This document shows positions 26,311 through 35,882 of a DNA stretch of 64,000 nt, piece by piece. The notes under the pieces were generated by a model. It searched no databases, was not told the origin of the DNA, and worked only from the letters and a program-made list of their open reading frames with translations. The position numbers and the translations under genes were made by a program. This DNA comes from Magnetococcales bacterium (GTDB taxonomy: Bacteria; Pseudomonadota; Magnetococcia; Magnetococcales; Magnetaquicoccaceae): the NCBI GenBank assembly GCA_011089965.1, contig JAANAU010000014.1:24745-88744 (forward strand), given 5' to 3'. The first letter of the stretch is position 1. Each line of letters opens with the position of its first letter.

Positions 26311-28449
26311 TTAGGATGGTTGCACCCAAAAAGAGTGCCCCTGCTCTTCATTTTTTTTCCAATGCAGAGTGCGCAAGATATTTTCAATCTCCTCACGCCA
26401 GGGATTTCCCGGGGTCACCACGATAATACCGATCTGATAAAGCCGAATGGAATCCGACATGAATTTCTGAACATCCACTCCCGGACGCTCCCTTCCGGAT
26501 ATGTATTGATACAGCATGGTACGACGCTGCACACCTTCAGGCTCAAGATAACGTTCAATCTGCTGCAAATAATCAATACTATTTGTTGTCAATCTTGGAT
26601 GATTCCTGAACACTGGCACCCATGGAGCCATTTCCGCAGGCAAGAGTGCTGACCGGTTGTCCGGAGCCAGGTCAACAACGCGCCTGGCCAGTGGCAACAC
26701 ATCGGCAGGAACCTTGAGAGCAGCCCATTCCCAATGGGTACGCGGAGCAGAGATGGCCGCCATTCTGCGCATCTCCCCCATGAACAAATGAGCTGCCGAC
26801 GCCAAAAATGAAATCATCGCAACAACATATATTGCTTTTTGTTTGATTCTTCCCAGCCATGGATCCATCATCAGAAGTAAAAAGATAACCAAGGCCAATG
26901 CAAAGGGTGTACTCCAAAAAGTACGCCACGATCTGACAAACATCAACGGAAGCAGAACAGACACAAGAAGAAAAGAATGGAGTGGTGGGATGGCATGAAC
27001 ATTCCGGGCAATCAGACCAGAGAAATAAACAATCACCAACGCACCAAGAATTGGCAACGGGATGATCAAATTAATTCTCCAGGTTGTTGTTGGTCCAGTC
27101 AAATATGAAACAAAAATTGGCTGCACCCATGGATTCAACAGGATTGCAACGATCACAATAGAGAGTCCAAGCAAAGTACGACGAACTCTTCTATCGGTAA
27201 CGAGCGTCCAGGAACCGATGGAACCAAACAGATAAAGCCACATGTGCGGTCCATTGCCAAACACTCTTCTGAAATTATCCTCCAGAGAGTAAGCCGACCA
27301 GGCAATCGATGTCATGAATTGTATCATTGAATATTGAAGTGAAACACCCAGAAACAGCGGATAAGAACTGGCCAAGAGTCCCAGCAACACTCTTTTGGTG
27401 AAGGGCAGAGTTGGTTGCCAGTTGGCCAACAGACCCACACCAATCGTCAATGGTGCCAAAAACAACCCAGATGAAGAAGCCCCGGTTGCGGCAATTCCAC
27501 CGAGCAGCATCAACACCCAGTTGCAACGGTCACCTGTCATGGAAAAACGCAAACCCAGCAGCAACAATAAAGGAAGCACTGCCGAAACCAATACAGCCTT
27601 GCCAAAATGGATCTGAACAAACGACAAGACAGAGTGACTGCCACGGATCTCACCTCCCAAAGCAAACAGCAAAAAAATCACCACAGGCAAGACACTCAAC
27701 CAATCCCTTGGCACCAGATGACGCAGCAATGCCCCTTGAACCAATACCACCCAGGCCGCACACATCGGCCCCAATACAAGATGTGATACGGTGATGGGTT
27801 CCAGGTTCAACAGAGATGCCACCCAGGCCACCAGCAACTCCCAGGTTGGTACGCGATCCACCGGTGTCCAACGGGACGGTTCGGCTGTCCAGACCAGATT
27901 ATTCCATGACAAAAGAGGACGATGCGGATTGTCAACAGTCATTACTGAAAGATTTGAATAGTACTGATCGTCAGAATCTGGACGAACAATATTTAATATT
28001 ATTCCTGTAACAAGAAGTGTTAAAATAAAAAGAAAAAACGCATCACGCTTGGTTATGGACTGCGGAGCCAAAACAGGAACACCATCATCACGACAAGAAG
28101 CCAACCACTCCCGCCCCAGAAAAAATATGGCTCCACCCCAGAACAGATACAACCGATTGTTGGGAAAATAGGAAAAACTATACTCAAACAATGCGATCAA
28201 TGATACCGCAACCCCAAGATGATACCAATCCACAGACCCTGTCAGAGGGGGAGAGGGTTGGGGTAGTGCATGCCTGCTGCCCGGGTACTGCGTCCAACGA
28301 TAAAGCGGATAGGCTGCCAGCAGAATCCACGGCGCCCATTGACTCAAATTATAGAAATTCCCCTCGAAAACAAACCCGATCACATGCGCCAATACCGTCC
28401 AGAGGGCAAAACCAATCATGGGAAGAAAAACAAACAGATCAAGATTCAT
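26311..28449 (-). CDS. Polytopic membrane protein, GT-C-like (paralogue 1)
   Basis: About 712 residues from MNLDLFVFLPMIGFALW (AAGG about 11 nt upstream). Roughly a dozen or more hydrophobic segments. An acidic extracytoplasmic loop RPDSDDQYYSNLSVMTVDNP precedes LLSWNN, and a C-terminal soluble part (about 580-712) follows. Its closest relative in the window is the gene at 35881-38073: shared DDQxYxxLxxMTxDNPxRxLLSWN, SxxSFxQIHFGKA and a similar C-terminal region ending WVQ/WVK. Topology and the acidic loop resemble GT-C glycosyltransferases that use polyprenyl-phosphate sugars, and GtrB-like enzymes are encoded nearby. Specific function unknown. Confidence 0.75.
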   Translation of the reverse strand: MNLDLFVFLPMIGFALWTVLAHVIGFVFEGNFYNLSQWAPWILLAAYPLYRWTQYPGSRHALPQPSPPLTGSVDWYHLGVAVSLIALFEYSFSYFPNNRLYLFWGGAIFFLGREWLASCRDDGVPVLAPQSITKRDAFFLFILTLLVTGIILNIVRPDSDDQYYSNLSVMTVDNPHRPLLSWNNLVWTAEPSRWTPVDRVPTWELLVAWVASLLNLEPITVSHLVLGPMCAAWVVLVQGALLRHLVPRDWLSVLPVVIFLLFALGGEIRGSHSVLSFVQIHFGKAVLVSAVLPLLLLLGLRFSMTGDRCNWVLMLLGGIAATGASSSGLFLAPLTIGVGLLANWQPTLPFTKRVLLGLLASSYPLFLGVSLQYSMIQFMTSIAWSAYSLEDNFRRVFGNGPHMWLYLFGSIGSWTLVTDRRVRRTLLGLSIVIVAILLNPWVQPIFVSYLTGPTTTWRINLIIPLPILGALVIVYFSGLIARNVHAIPPLHSFLLVSVLLPLMFVRSWRTFWSTPFALALVIFLLLMMDPWLGRIKQKAIYVVAMISFLASAAHLFMGEMRRMAAISAPRTHWEWAALKVPADVLPLARRVVDLAPDNRSALLPAEMAPWVPVFRNHPRLTTNSIDYLQQIERYLEPEGVQRRTMLYQYISGRERPGVDVQKFMSDSIRLYQIGIIVVTPGNPWREEIENILRTLHWKKNEEQGHSFWVQPS

Positions 28450-28529
28450 CGCTTTCGCACCTTGCCGCATGAACTGCAAGCGAACAACAGGATATCATCA
28501 CCACAACCACCCCCTATTTGAATCAATTT

Positions 28530-29579
28530 TTAAGCATTTTCAACCGCATTGAAAGGATATAAATAAAAAAACATGTACTCATTCATCAATTCTGCACGCG
28601 ATCTTTTCAGCAAACTGCGATCCAACAAATGAACATAATAATAATACGGACAATCCACTCCACCCAGACGTTTCTTGAAACGATACAATGTCTCCTGTGC
28701 AGAACTGGTTCCACCCCAATTCCACCAACGAAAACCATCATCCATGGCCTCCAACATGGCATGCCAGATCAAAAAACTTAGAGGTTGTTCAGATCGATAA
28801 GCATCCTGTATCACCGGGATCGCATATTCGACTCCACTCTGATTCAATAACAGCAACAATCCAGCAACAGGTTTCTCTTGGTGATAAGCAATATAAAGCC
28901 GCGTCGAAACCACAGGCGGCGTCTGGTTGCGCAACAATTCAAAAAATGCAACAGGATGAGCAGGCCCTTGAATCCGCGCCATATTTTCTGCATGCGTCCG
29001 CGCCAGAAAGTCCCACTGTTCTGGTGATGCCGTACGATCCAGGACAAATCCACCACGTAGCGCCTTGCGGATCATATTCCGGGATTTGGAATGAAAAAGG
29101 CTCATCAGACGATCTGCTCCCGCTCCGGACAGATGTGTCATCAACCCCAAGCGCGTATCGATGAAATCCGGTTGCAGCCAGTCACGCAACCGATCCGCAT
29201 CAGGCATCAAGGGCGATGTGATCAGAGTCGAGGCCACACACTTTTCTTCCTGGATCAATTGAAGATATTCTTGTATCAATGCATGCTGGGTCCATGGGTC
29301 ATGGTCCGGCACAACCGGACCACCGGGTGACCCGAAAAAAGGTAACGAGTTGACAACAGCTCCCCAAGGACCATTCCGAATGAACAGATGCAAAAGACCT
29401 CGGATCTTGCCACAATCCTCCCTGGCAACAAGATGGATCGATCTGGCCGCAGGCAACAATCTGCGTAACAGATGCACAAAACCAGGAGTCACATAAACAA
29501 GTGTATTGGCATCAGACAACCCATCCGACTCCAGGGCCAACAGCTCCTCAAAAGAAATTCTGTGTACGGATATTGACAT
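28530..29579 (-). CDS. FemAB-like / GNAT-fold transferase
   Basis: 349 residues from ATG 29579 (no clear ribosome site; GTG 29585 is an alternative). The two-GNAT arrangement is suggested by SKSRNMIRKALRGGFVLD, the family's RNxIRKAxxxG motif, and by the C-terminal WWNWGGTSSAQETLYRFKKRLGG, typical of FemAB-related proteins in polysaccharide or PEP-CTERM clusters. Family members move amino acids from aminoacyl-tRNA or act as acyltransferases. It lies between the membrane protein and the divergent glycosyltransferase. Role: modification of a glycan or lipid intermediate (inference). Confidence 0.78.
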   Translation of the reverse strand: MSISVHRISFEELLALESDGLSDANTLVYVTPGFVHLLRRLLPAARSIHLVAREDCGKIRGLLHLFIRNGPWGAVVNSLPFFGSPGGPVVPDHDPWTQHALIQEYLQLIQEEKCVASTLITSPLMPDADRLRDWLQPDFIDTRLGLMTHLSGAGADRLMSLFHSKSRNMIRKALRGGFVLDRTASPEQWDFLARTHAENMARIQGPAHPVAFFELLRNQTPPVVSTRLYIAYHQEKPVAGLLLLLNQSGVEYAIPVIQDAYRSEQPLSFLIWHAMLEAMDDGFRWWNWGGTSSAQETLYRFKKRLGGVDCPYYYYVHLLDRSLLKRSRAELMNEYMFFYLYPFNAVENA

Positions 29580-29679
29580 AATCACACATTACGGTCTGGT
29601 CTGTTTTTTTTTTGCAAAAACCCATGATTTCTCACACAATCCATAATACATCCCTTTCATACCCACACGGACCCCAATC

Positions 29680-30630
29680 ATGGATTTATCAATCATTATA
29701 CCCGTTTATCAAAGCGAACCGTGTCTGACAATCCTGGTTGAACGCATCCACCAGGCATTACAGCCAGAAATGATCTCATTTGAAATCATTCTCGTCAATG
29801 ACGGCTCCAGCGATGGCTCCTGGAATATCATCTCCCAATTGTGCGCCCTTCATCCCGATGTGGTTGGGATCAATCATCGACGCAATTTCGGACAAGATAA
29901 CGCCATCATGTCTGGTCTCAGGCTGGCACGTGGCACATTGATCGTCACCATGGACGATGACCTGCAACATGACCCGAATGATCTGCCACGCCTGCTGGCT
30001 GCCATACGTACCAGCGATGCAGATGTCATCTTCGGGGCATCCCCTTTTGATCACGATCCTCTATGGAAACGTCTTGGACGTCAACTCCACTCCAGAACCC
30101 TGGAGTGGTTGTTGAACAAACCCCGCCATTTGCAGTTCACCTCCTATCGGATCATGCGCGCCCCGGTTGCCAAGGATATCATCTTCTATGAAGGGGCGTT
30201 CCCTTTTATCGATGCGCTGCTGGTCCAGGTCACCACCCGTTTTGAACAGATACCCGTCAACATGCATGCCCGTCTCCACGGTCGCAGCAACTACACACTG
30301 TTCAAATCCCTGCAACTGTGGATGAAACTACTGGTCTCCTTTTCCATTCGCCCTTTGCGTATCGTTACCTTCACAGGCATTCTCGCTTTTGTCGTCGGCA
30401 TGATCGCAGCCAGCATCGTCATTGTACAAAAACTGTTCTGGCCCGAAACTTTTGCACCGTTTGAAGCAGGTTGGGCCTCCTTGATCGTGGTCATGCTGAT
30501 CATGAATGGCATGCAGATGTGCTTCATCGGCATTCTGGGCGAATACGTCGGACGGACTTACGTATTGGTATCGCAACGACCTCAGGCCGTGATTGCCAAA
30601 ATTCTCAACAGGCCGATGCCTCCGCAATGA
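29680..30630 (+). CDS. Family 2 glycosyltransferase, polyprenyl-phosphate sugar synthase-like (1)
   Basis: 316 residues. The GT-A catalytic domain at about 1-230 begins MDLSIIIPVYQSEPCL, with metal-binding DDD in VTMDDDLQHDPND and the nucleotide motif LVNDGSSDGSW. Two C-terminal membrane helices lie at about 228-255 and 265-290, followed by GEYVGRTYVLVSQRP. This is the GtrB/ArnC/DPM1 architecture, which makes polyprenyl-phosphate-linked sugars for later transfer by membrane GT-C enzymes. Its 3' end overlaps the convergent DegT gene by 26 nt. Confidence 0.88.
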   Translation: MDLSIIIPVYQSEPCLTILVERIHQALQPEMISFEIILVNDGSSDGSWNIISQLCALHPDVVGINHRRNFGQDNAIMSGLRLARGTLIVTMDDDLQHDPNDLPRLLAAIRTSDADVIFGASPFDHDPLWKRLGRQLHSRTLEWLLNKPRHLQFTSYRIMRAPVAKDIIFYEGAFPFIDALLVQVTTRFEQIPVNMHARLHGRSNYTLFKSLQLWMKLLVSFSIRPLRIVTFTGILAFVVGMIAASIVIVQKLFWPETFAPFEAGWASLIVVMLIMNGMQMCFIGILGEYVGRTYVLVSQRPQAVIAKILNRPMPPQ

Positions 30631-31780
30631 TCTGTCGTACTGCACCAATCACATCCCAGACATCCTGATCACTCAAACCCGCCGACATCGGCAAAGAAAC
30701 GGTTGTACCACTCATGCGCGCTGCCACCGGATACTCCTCAGGAGACCAACCAAACCTGTCCTGATAATAGGGATGGCATGGTATGCTTTGATAATGCACG
30801 CTTGTCCCTATGTTACGCATGCGCATGGCATGCAAAAACTCAACACGACTCATGCCAATGCGCTGCTCATCCCATTGCAGTGCATACAAATGATATCCAT
30901 GCCGGATGCCTGACGGCGGATCTGCGGGCCGCCCAACCGGACAGCTCGCAAACCCTTCCTGATAGATACTCCAGATCTGGCGCCTTCTTTGCCAGTTACG
31001 CTCGATACGTCTGAGTTGATGAATACCCAATGCCGCCTGGATATCCGTCATATTATACTTGTAACCCAGATCAATCACTTGATAAGGCTTGAATCCTTCA
31101 TTACCGAACCGTTTCCAGGCATCCTGACTCAAACCATGCAATGCCAATGTACGCACCCGTTCCGCATCCTCTGGACGTCGAGTCAGCACCATCCCGCCCT
31201 CTCCGGTCGTCAGATTCTTGGTCACATAAAAACTGAAACAACCAAAAGCCCCGATTGTCCCTGCCTTGCGACCATAATATTCGGTCTCAATGGCGTGCGC
31301 ACAATCTTCAATCAGGATCAGACCATATTGGTGGGCAATCTGTTCAAGTCTCTCCATGTCACATGGATACCCACCGAAATGGACCGGGACAATCGCCCGG
31401 GTCCGCTCTGTCATACGCGCCACAACCTGTTCAGGGTCCAGATTGCAGGTGACAGAATCAATATCAACCAAAACCGGTGTTGCTCCAACATAAATAATTG
31501 CATTAATCGTGGCACAAAAAGTCATGGCCGTAGTAATCACTTCATCTCCCGGCCCAATACCAGCCACCAACAGACTGAGATGCAGTGCTGCGGTACATGA
31601 ATTGACCGCTACGGCGTGAGAGGCATTTTTATACTCTTTGAACGCATTCTCAAAGCGGGTGGTTTTTGGACCTGTGCCCAACCATCCGCTCCGCAAGGTA
31701 TCCACCACCTCCTCGATCTCTGCCTCTTCGAGAACAGGTTTGCCAAAAACCAGAAAATTCTCCCGCCTGGAACCATTCAT
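30605..31780 (-). CDS. DegT/DnrJ/EryC1 sugar aminotransferase
   Basis: 391 residues from MNGSRRENFLVFGKP (AGGAAAG directly before). The ATG overlaps the stop of the dehydratase gene. PLP-dependent: the Lys is in YVTKNLTTGEGGMV; the substrate and cofactor motifs NSCTAALHLSL, IEDCAHAIE and GYKYNMTDIQAALG are typical. With rfbA and rfbB directly upstream, the likely substrate is dTDP-4-keto-6-deoxyglucose, giving a dTDP-4-amino-4,6-dideoxyhexose. The stereochemistry (gluco or galacto) cannot be told from sequence alone. Confidence 0.9.
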   Translation of the reverse strand: MNGSRRENFLVFGKPVLEEAEIEEVVDTLRSGWLGTGPKTTRFENAFKEYKNASHAVAVNSCTAALHLSLLVAGIGPGDEVITTAMTFCATINAIIYVGATPVLVDIDSVTCNLDPEQVVARMTERTRAIVPVHFGGYPCDMERLEQIAHQYGLILIEDCAHAIETEYYGRKAGTIGAFGCFSFYVTKNLTTGEGGMVLTRRPEDAERVRTLALHGLSQDAWKRFGNEGFKPYQVIDLGYKYNMTDIQAALGIHQLRRIERNWQRRRQIWSIYQEGFASCPVGRPADPPSGIRHGYHLYALQWDEQRIGMSRVEFLHAMRMRNIGTSVHYQSIPCHPYYQDRFGWSPEEYPVAARMSGTTVSLPMSAGLSDQDVWDVIGAVRQIIAEASAC

Positions 31781-32796
31781 CTTTCCTGATTCTCCAAATA
31801 CCAGGCCACCGTTCTTTCCAATCCCTCCGGAAAATCCATACGCGGCTGCCAGGCCAACTCTGCCCGCGCCTTGCCAGAGTGGATGGCATACCGCCAATCG
31901 TGACCCGGACGGTCGGCAACAAACCCTATCAGCTCCTCATGTGGCTTGGCAAACGGACGCAGTCGGTCCATGATTGCACAAATCTGCCGGGCAATCTCCA
32001 GGTTGCTCGCATCCATCCCACCACCAAAATTATAACGCTCTCCAGAAAGCCCCAATCGGATCACCCCATCAACACCCAAACAATGATCTTCCACATACAA
32101 CCAGTCACGCTGATTCCCGCCATTACCGTAAATTGGAATCATCTGCCGATTCAGACAGGAGCGAATCACGGTGGGTATGAAAGCCTCCTGCTGCTGACCA
32201 GGACCATAATTATTAGAACAGTGCGAAAAAGTGACAGGAAGTCCATGAGTATAATAATAAGACCACGCCAAATGGTCCGCAGAAGCCTTGGATGCCGAAT
32301 ACGGGGAGTTGGGATGATAGGATGTGGTTTCGGTGAATGGTGAATCGGTTGGACCCAAAGAACCATACACCTCATCCGTGGAAATCTGATGAAAACGGCA
32401 CTCTGCCACGCCCCAACGCTCTTCTTCCAACCAGTATCGCCGCGCCGCTTCCAACAAAGAAAATGTTCCGACAATATTGGTGTGAATGAAAGGAGCTGCC
32501 CCGGAGATCGAACGGTCCACATGCGTTTCTGCGGCAAAATGGATGATCGTATCCACCTGATGACTACGCAGCAGATGTGACACCAATTCCTGGTTACAAA
32601 CATCCCCCTGAACAAAAACCATCTGCCCAAAAGCAGGCAACTCCTGCAACCGTTTCAAGGAACCCGAATAGGTCAGCTTGTCCAGAATGATGAGCCTGAT
32701 CTCCGGTCGCATGGTCTGCCATAAACGAATGAAGTGGCTGCCTATGAAACCGGCTCCTCCAGTGATCAAGGCATGACGGGGCGTAAACATGGACAT
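31777..32796 (-). CDS. rfbB: dTDP-glucose 4,6-dehydratase
   Basis: Short-chain dehydrogenase of the RmlB type, 339 residues from ATG 32796 (AGGAG upstream). NAD-binding GGAGFIGSHF, active-site STDEVYGSLG and YSASKASADH (YxxxK), and NYGPGQ are all present. It converts dTDP-glucose to dTDP-4-keto-6-deoxyglucose. It lies 7 nt after rfbA and overlaps the aminotransferase. rfbC and rfbD are absent here, so the branch goes to an amino sugar rather than rhamnose. Confidence 0.95.
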   Translation of the reverse strand: MSMFTPRHALITGGAGFIGSHFIRLWQTMRPEIRLIILDKLTYSGSLKRLQELPAFGQMVFVQGDVCNQELVSHLLRSHQVDTIIHFAAETHVDRSISGAAPFIHTNIVGTFSLLEAARRYWLEEERWGVAECRFHQISTDEVYGSLGPTDSPFTETTSYHPNSPYSASKASADHLAWSYYYTHGLPVTFSHCSNNYGPGQQQEAFIPTVIRSCLNRQMIPIYGNGGNQRDWLYVEDHCLGVDGVIRLGLSGERYNFGGGMDASNLEIARQICAIMDRLRPFAKPHEELIGFVADRPGHDWRYAIHSGKARAELAWQPRMDFPEGLERTVAWYLENQER

Positions 32797-32803
32797 GCCG
32801 CAG

Positions 32804-33679
32804 CTATCTCCTGCCTGATGCATGCAAACGATGCAGATAATCGCCATAGGCATTTTTACGATAGGAAACGATCAACTTTTCCAGTTGCGCTGCATCGATG
32901 TATCCCATGACATAGGCAATTTCTTCTGGACAAGCGATCATCAAACCTTGGCGTCGCTCCACGGTTGCCACATAATTGGCCGCCTCCAACATCGATTCAT
33001 GGGTTCCCGTATCAAACCAGGCATTGCCTCGACCAAGCAGACGCAACTTCAAGGCCCTCTGCTGCATATAGTATTTATTGACATCCGTGATCTCCAACTC
33101 GCCACGCGGCGAGGGCCGCACCTCCTTGGCGATTTCCACGACATCACTGGCATAAAAGAACAGACCGGTCATGGCCCAGTTGGAACGGGGACGCTCTGGT
33201 TTTTCTTCGATATCCAGCACCTGTTCGTTGGAGTCAAAGGTGACCACACCATACTGCCTGGGATCCTTGACATAATACGCCAGAATCAACCCACCGGTGA
33301 TCAAACGGGAAGACTCTTTGAGAATACCAGGCATCCCCTCCCCATAAAAAATATTGTCCCCAAGAATCAATGCCACCGGTTGATCGCCAATAAACGATGC
33401 CCCGATCAAAATGGCTTCCACAGTTCCACCGGGATGACTCTGCGTGGCATAGGAGAGTTGAATCCCCCATTGGGAACCATCCTTGAGCAATCTTTGAAAC
33501 AAGGGTTGATCCTGTGGTGTGGTAATGATCAGAATATCATGCACCCCTGCAAGCATTAAAGTTGTTAACGGATAATAAATTAAAGGTTTGTTGTACACAG
33601 GAAGCAACTGCTTACTGACGACCATATTCAATGGATACAAACGACTTCCCAAACCTCCCGCCAAAATAATTCCTTTCAC
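32804..33679 (-). CDS. rfbA: Glucose-1-phosphate thymidylyltransferase
   Basis: 291 residues from GTG 33679, with GGGGAGGG just upstream; the frame to 33751 is not RmlA-like. Motifs: nucleotide-binding AGGLGSRLYPLN, LGDNIFYGEG, EEKPERPRSNWA and GNAWFDTGTHESMLEA. It makes dTDP-glucose from dTTP and glucose 1-phosphate. First gene of the rfbA-rfbB-degT unit, which is divergent from the methyltransferase at 34071 with a 391-bp gap. Confidence 0.95.
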   Translation of the reverse strand: MKGIILAGGLGSRLYPLNMVVSKQLLPVYNKPLIYYPLTTLMLAGVHDILIITTPQDQPLFQRLLKDGSQWGIQLSYATQSHPGGTVEAILIGASFIGDQPVALILGDNIFYGEGMPGILKESSRLITGGLILAYYVKDPRQYGVVTFDSNEQVLDIEEKPERPRSNWAMTGLFFYASDVVEIAKEVRPSPRGELEITDVNKYYMQQRALKLRLLGRGNAWFDTGTHESMLEAANYVATVERRQGLMIACPEEIAYVMGYIDAAQLEKLIVSYRKNAYGDYLHRLHASGRR

Positions 33680-34070
33680 GGACCCTCCCCATGTCAGAAA
33701 AATTGACACCCCTTTTGCCTCCATCTTGCACGGAATCACCATCCAAAGCAATACGCAAACAGGTTCTCACAGAAAATCGCACCAGACATTAAATCTAAAC
33801 CGCACCTTCAGAAGTTTAATGCTCGATTATTGCAATGCAAATACAGGCATCGCGCTGCATTTATACGTATAAATATTCACAAACAATAATGAGACTCTAA
33901 AGTCCAGGTCTGTTGACCAACGAGGTCAACAAGATGACTCTTCACCAGCTGCATCCACCCCACCATGCCTTGGAAAGATAATCTTTGCCAAATCCAATCC
34001 GATGGTTGATACTGATAAACGGCTGAAGAACACTCAATAGCCTCCAAGAGTTCCATCGAGTCGACAGATC
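33680..34070. other. Divergent intergenic region, rfbA / methyltransferase
   Basis: 391 bp, AT-rich in the middle. It contains a 13-nt match (TCTAAACCGCACC, 33794-33806) to the left end of the dispersed repeat at 26188, and a perfect dyad at 33912-33930. No open frame with coding character is seen. Confidence 0.6.
33912..33930. promoter_or_regulatory. Operator-like inverted repeat
   Basis: GTTGACC-AACGA-GGTCAAC: perfect 7-bp arms with a 5-nt centre, in the gap between divergent rfbA and the methyltransferase. A regulator-binding site is inferred from symmetry and position. Confidence 0.35.
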
Positions 34071-34817
34071 ATGACGAATGCCAACATCACCGCTTTATTG
34101 GCGGCATTCCCCAAAAAGCGTCCACAACTACCTGCCGCCTATCTACCCGTCTACGATGCGGAACTCGCAGCTGGACGGACTGGCCATAACTGGATCCATC
34201 GCATGGTCTTGTGGGCGGAAGGTTGGATGCATCGCACCCTCGAACGTTCCGGACATACTGGCCCGGTGCTGGAAATCGGTGCAGGTACGCTCAACCATCT
34301 GCGCCATGTCTGTCAGACAGAGGCTTATGACATCGTAGAACCCTCTGCAACCTTGTTGGCACGCGCAGACCCAAAAGACCAACACAGAATCCGCCATGTT
34401 TATCAAGATCTCTCCGCAGTCGATCCTTCCCTGCGCTATGATCGGATCCTGTCTGTGGCCGTACTGGAACATCTGGAAGAGCTGCCATTCGTCATCGCAC
34501 GCAGCGCATTGCTCCTCACAGAACATGGCGTTTTTCAAGCTGGTCTGCCCAACGAGGGTGCCTTGCTCTGGCACATGGGATCCACTCTCACCACCGGCAT
34601 CGCCTTCCGACTGCGCACCGGCCTGAGTTACACACCTCTGATACGTTACGAACACATCAACACGGTCGTAGAAATTGAACGCATAATCGGCTATTTTTTT
34701 GCATCCGTGCATCGACAACGCTTTCCAGTACCCTGGCTGCATGCAAGCTTCTACACCTGTATAGAGGCACAACACCCCAGATTGGATCTGTGCAGACAAA
34801 TGGTTCTTTCTCGTTGA
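34071..34817 (+). CDS. SAM-dependent methyltransferase, class I
   Basis: 248 residues. SAM motif GPVLEIGAGTLNHLRHV (about 64-80), followed by an acidic position in YDIVEPS and post-motif AVLEHLEELPFVI. The C-terminal region is rich in aromatic residues (YFFASVHRQRFPVPWLHASFYTCIEA). It sits 25 nt before the second glycosyltransferase, so sugar or lipid-linked glycan methylation is plausible. The family call is secure; the substrate is unknown. Confidence 0.8.
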   Translation: MTNANITALLAAFPKKRPQLPAAYLPVYDAELAAGRTGHNWIHRMVLWAEGWMHRTLERSGHTGPVLEIGAGTLNHLRHVCQTEAYDIVEPSATLLARADPKDQHRIRHVYQDLSAVDPSLRYDRILSVAVLEHLEELPFVIARSALLLTEHGVFQAGLPNEGALLWHMGSTLTTGIAFRLRTGLSYTPLIRYEHINTVVEIERIIGYFFASVHRQRFPVPWLHASFYTCIEAQHPRLDLCRQMVLSR

Positions 34818-34842
34818 TGCCATCCAAGGATCGTGCAACAAA

Positions 34843-35856
34843 ATGTCCAGCTCATTCAAATTGACTATTGTAGTCCCGGTTTACTGCGAACAACACAATA
34901 TCATTAAATTTGCCATGACTGTGGAACAGGTGTTGCTCCCTTTGAATATCACCTACCAAATCCTCTTTGTCGATGACGGCTCCACGGATCAAACCTGGCA
35001 GGAGTTGCTCTGGCTGACCAAACGGGATCCCAAAATTCTCGGAATGCGTTTGACACGGAATTTTGGTAAAGAGGCCGCCATTGCCGCAGGTTTGGAAACA
35101 GCGGATGGGGATGCGGTTGTGATCATGGATGTTGATCTGCAACATCCTCCAGAATTACTCCCGGAAATGATTGCCCTCTGGCGCAATGAAGATATCCGGG
35201 TTGTGCAGGCCGTCAAACAGCAACGCCAAAATGAATCTTTTTTCTACACCTGCATTATTAAATGTTATTTCTTTCTGTTCAAATCCTTTACCAATCTTTC
35301 CATTGATGGAGCGACGGATTTCAAACTATTGGACCGTCAAGTGGTGGATGCCTGGAAAACCCTGCAAGAGAGAACCCTGTTCTTCCGGGGCATGACCGCC
35401 TGGCTGGGCTTTGAATCCCGCGCCATTCCCTTCATTCCTCCCAATCGAGAGCTTGGCCAATCCAAATGGTCCTGGATCTCTCTGGCAGCTTTGGCCGCAT
35501 CATCATTGACCTCCTTTTCCAGCAAACCACTGCTGCTGATTTGGATCTGGGCCAAATTGTTCTTCATTTTTGCCATTATTGTCGGAGTGGATGCTTTGAG
35601 GGCAAAATTCGCTGGCACTGCCTTTACCGGGTTTACCACAGTCTATTTATTGGAATTGATCATTGGCGGATCGATTCTGTTCTGCCTGGGACTGATTGCC
35701 ACCTACCTGAAACACATCTACGATGAAGTCAAACTGCGTCCCCGATATCTGGTTGCCTGCCAAACCACGCCTCCCGAACCGGATCAGGGCCTCAAGCCAA
35801 CCGTTGCTCCCCGATCCGCAGATGGGCAACAAACTCCCCTGACCGTGGGAGAGTGA
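34843..35856 (+). CDS. Family 2 glycosyltransferase, polyprenyl-phosphate sugar synthase-like (2)
   Basis: 337 residues. Catalytic domain begins FKLTIVVPVYCEQHNI; FVDDGSTDQTW and VIMDVDLQHPPELLP hold the metal-binding acidic residues. NFGKEAAIAAGLE and TDFKLLDRQVVD are typical of GtrB/DPM1-type enzymes. Two C-terminal membrane helices (about 228-255 and 266-292) are followed by KHIYDEVKLRPRYLV, the family's ending. Probably makes a second polyprenyl-phosphate sugar, used by the membrane protein encoded convergently at 35881. Confidence 0.88.
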   Translation: MSSSFKLTIVVPVYCEQHNIIKFAMTVEQVLLPLNITYQILFVDDGSTDQTWQELLWLTKRDPKILGMRLTRNFGKEAAIAAGLETADGDAVVIMDVDLQHPPELLPEMIALWRNEDIRVVQAVKQQRQNESFFYTCIIKCYFFLFKSFTNLSIDGATDFKLLDRQVVDAWKTLQERTLFFRGMTAWLGFESRAIPFIPPNRELGQSKWSWISLAALAASSLTSFSSKPLLLIWIWAKLFFIFAIIVGVDALRAKFAGTAFTGFTTVYLLELIIGGSILFCLGLIATYLKHIYDEVKLRPRYLVACQTTPPEPDQGLKPTVAPRSADGQQTPLTVGE

Positions 35857-35857
35857 C

Positions 35858-35882
35858 GATCCTTTGATCAACCCGAAGGATC
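35858..35882. terminator. Hairpin between convergent genes
   Basis: GATCCTT (35858-35864) pairs with AAGGATC (35876-35882) around an 11-nt loop, placed at the shared 3' end of the glycosyltransferase and membrane protein genes. No T-run, so its strength is uncertain. Confidence 0.4.
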
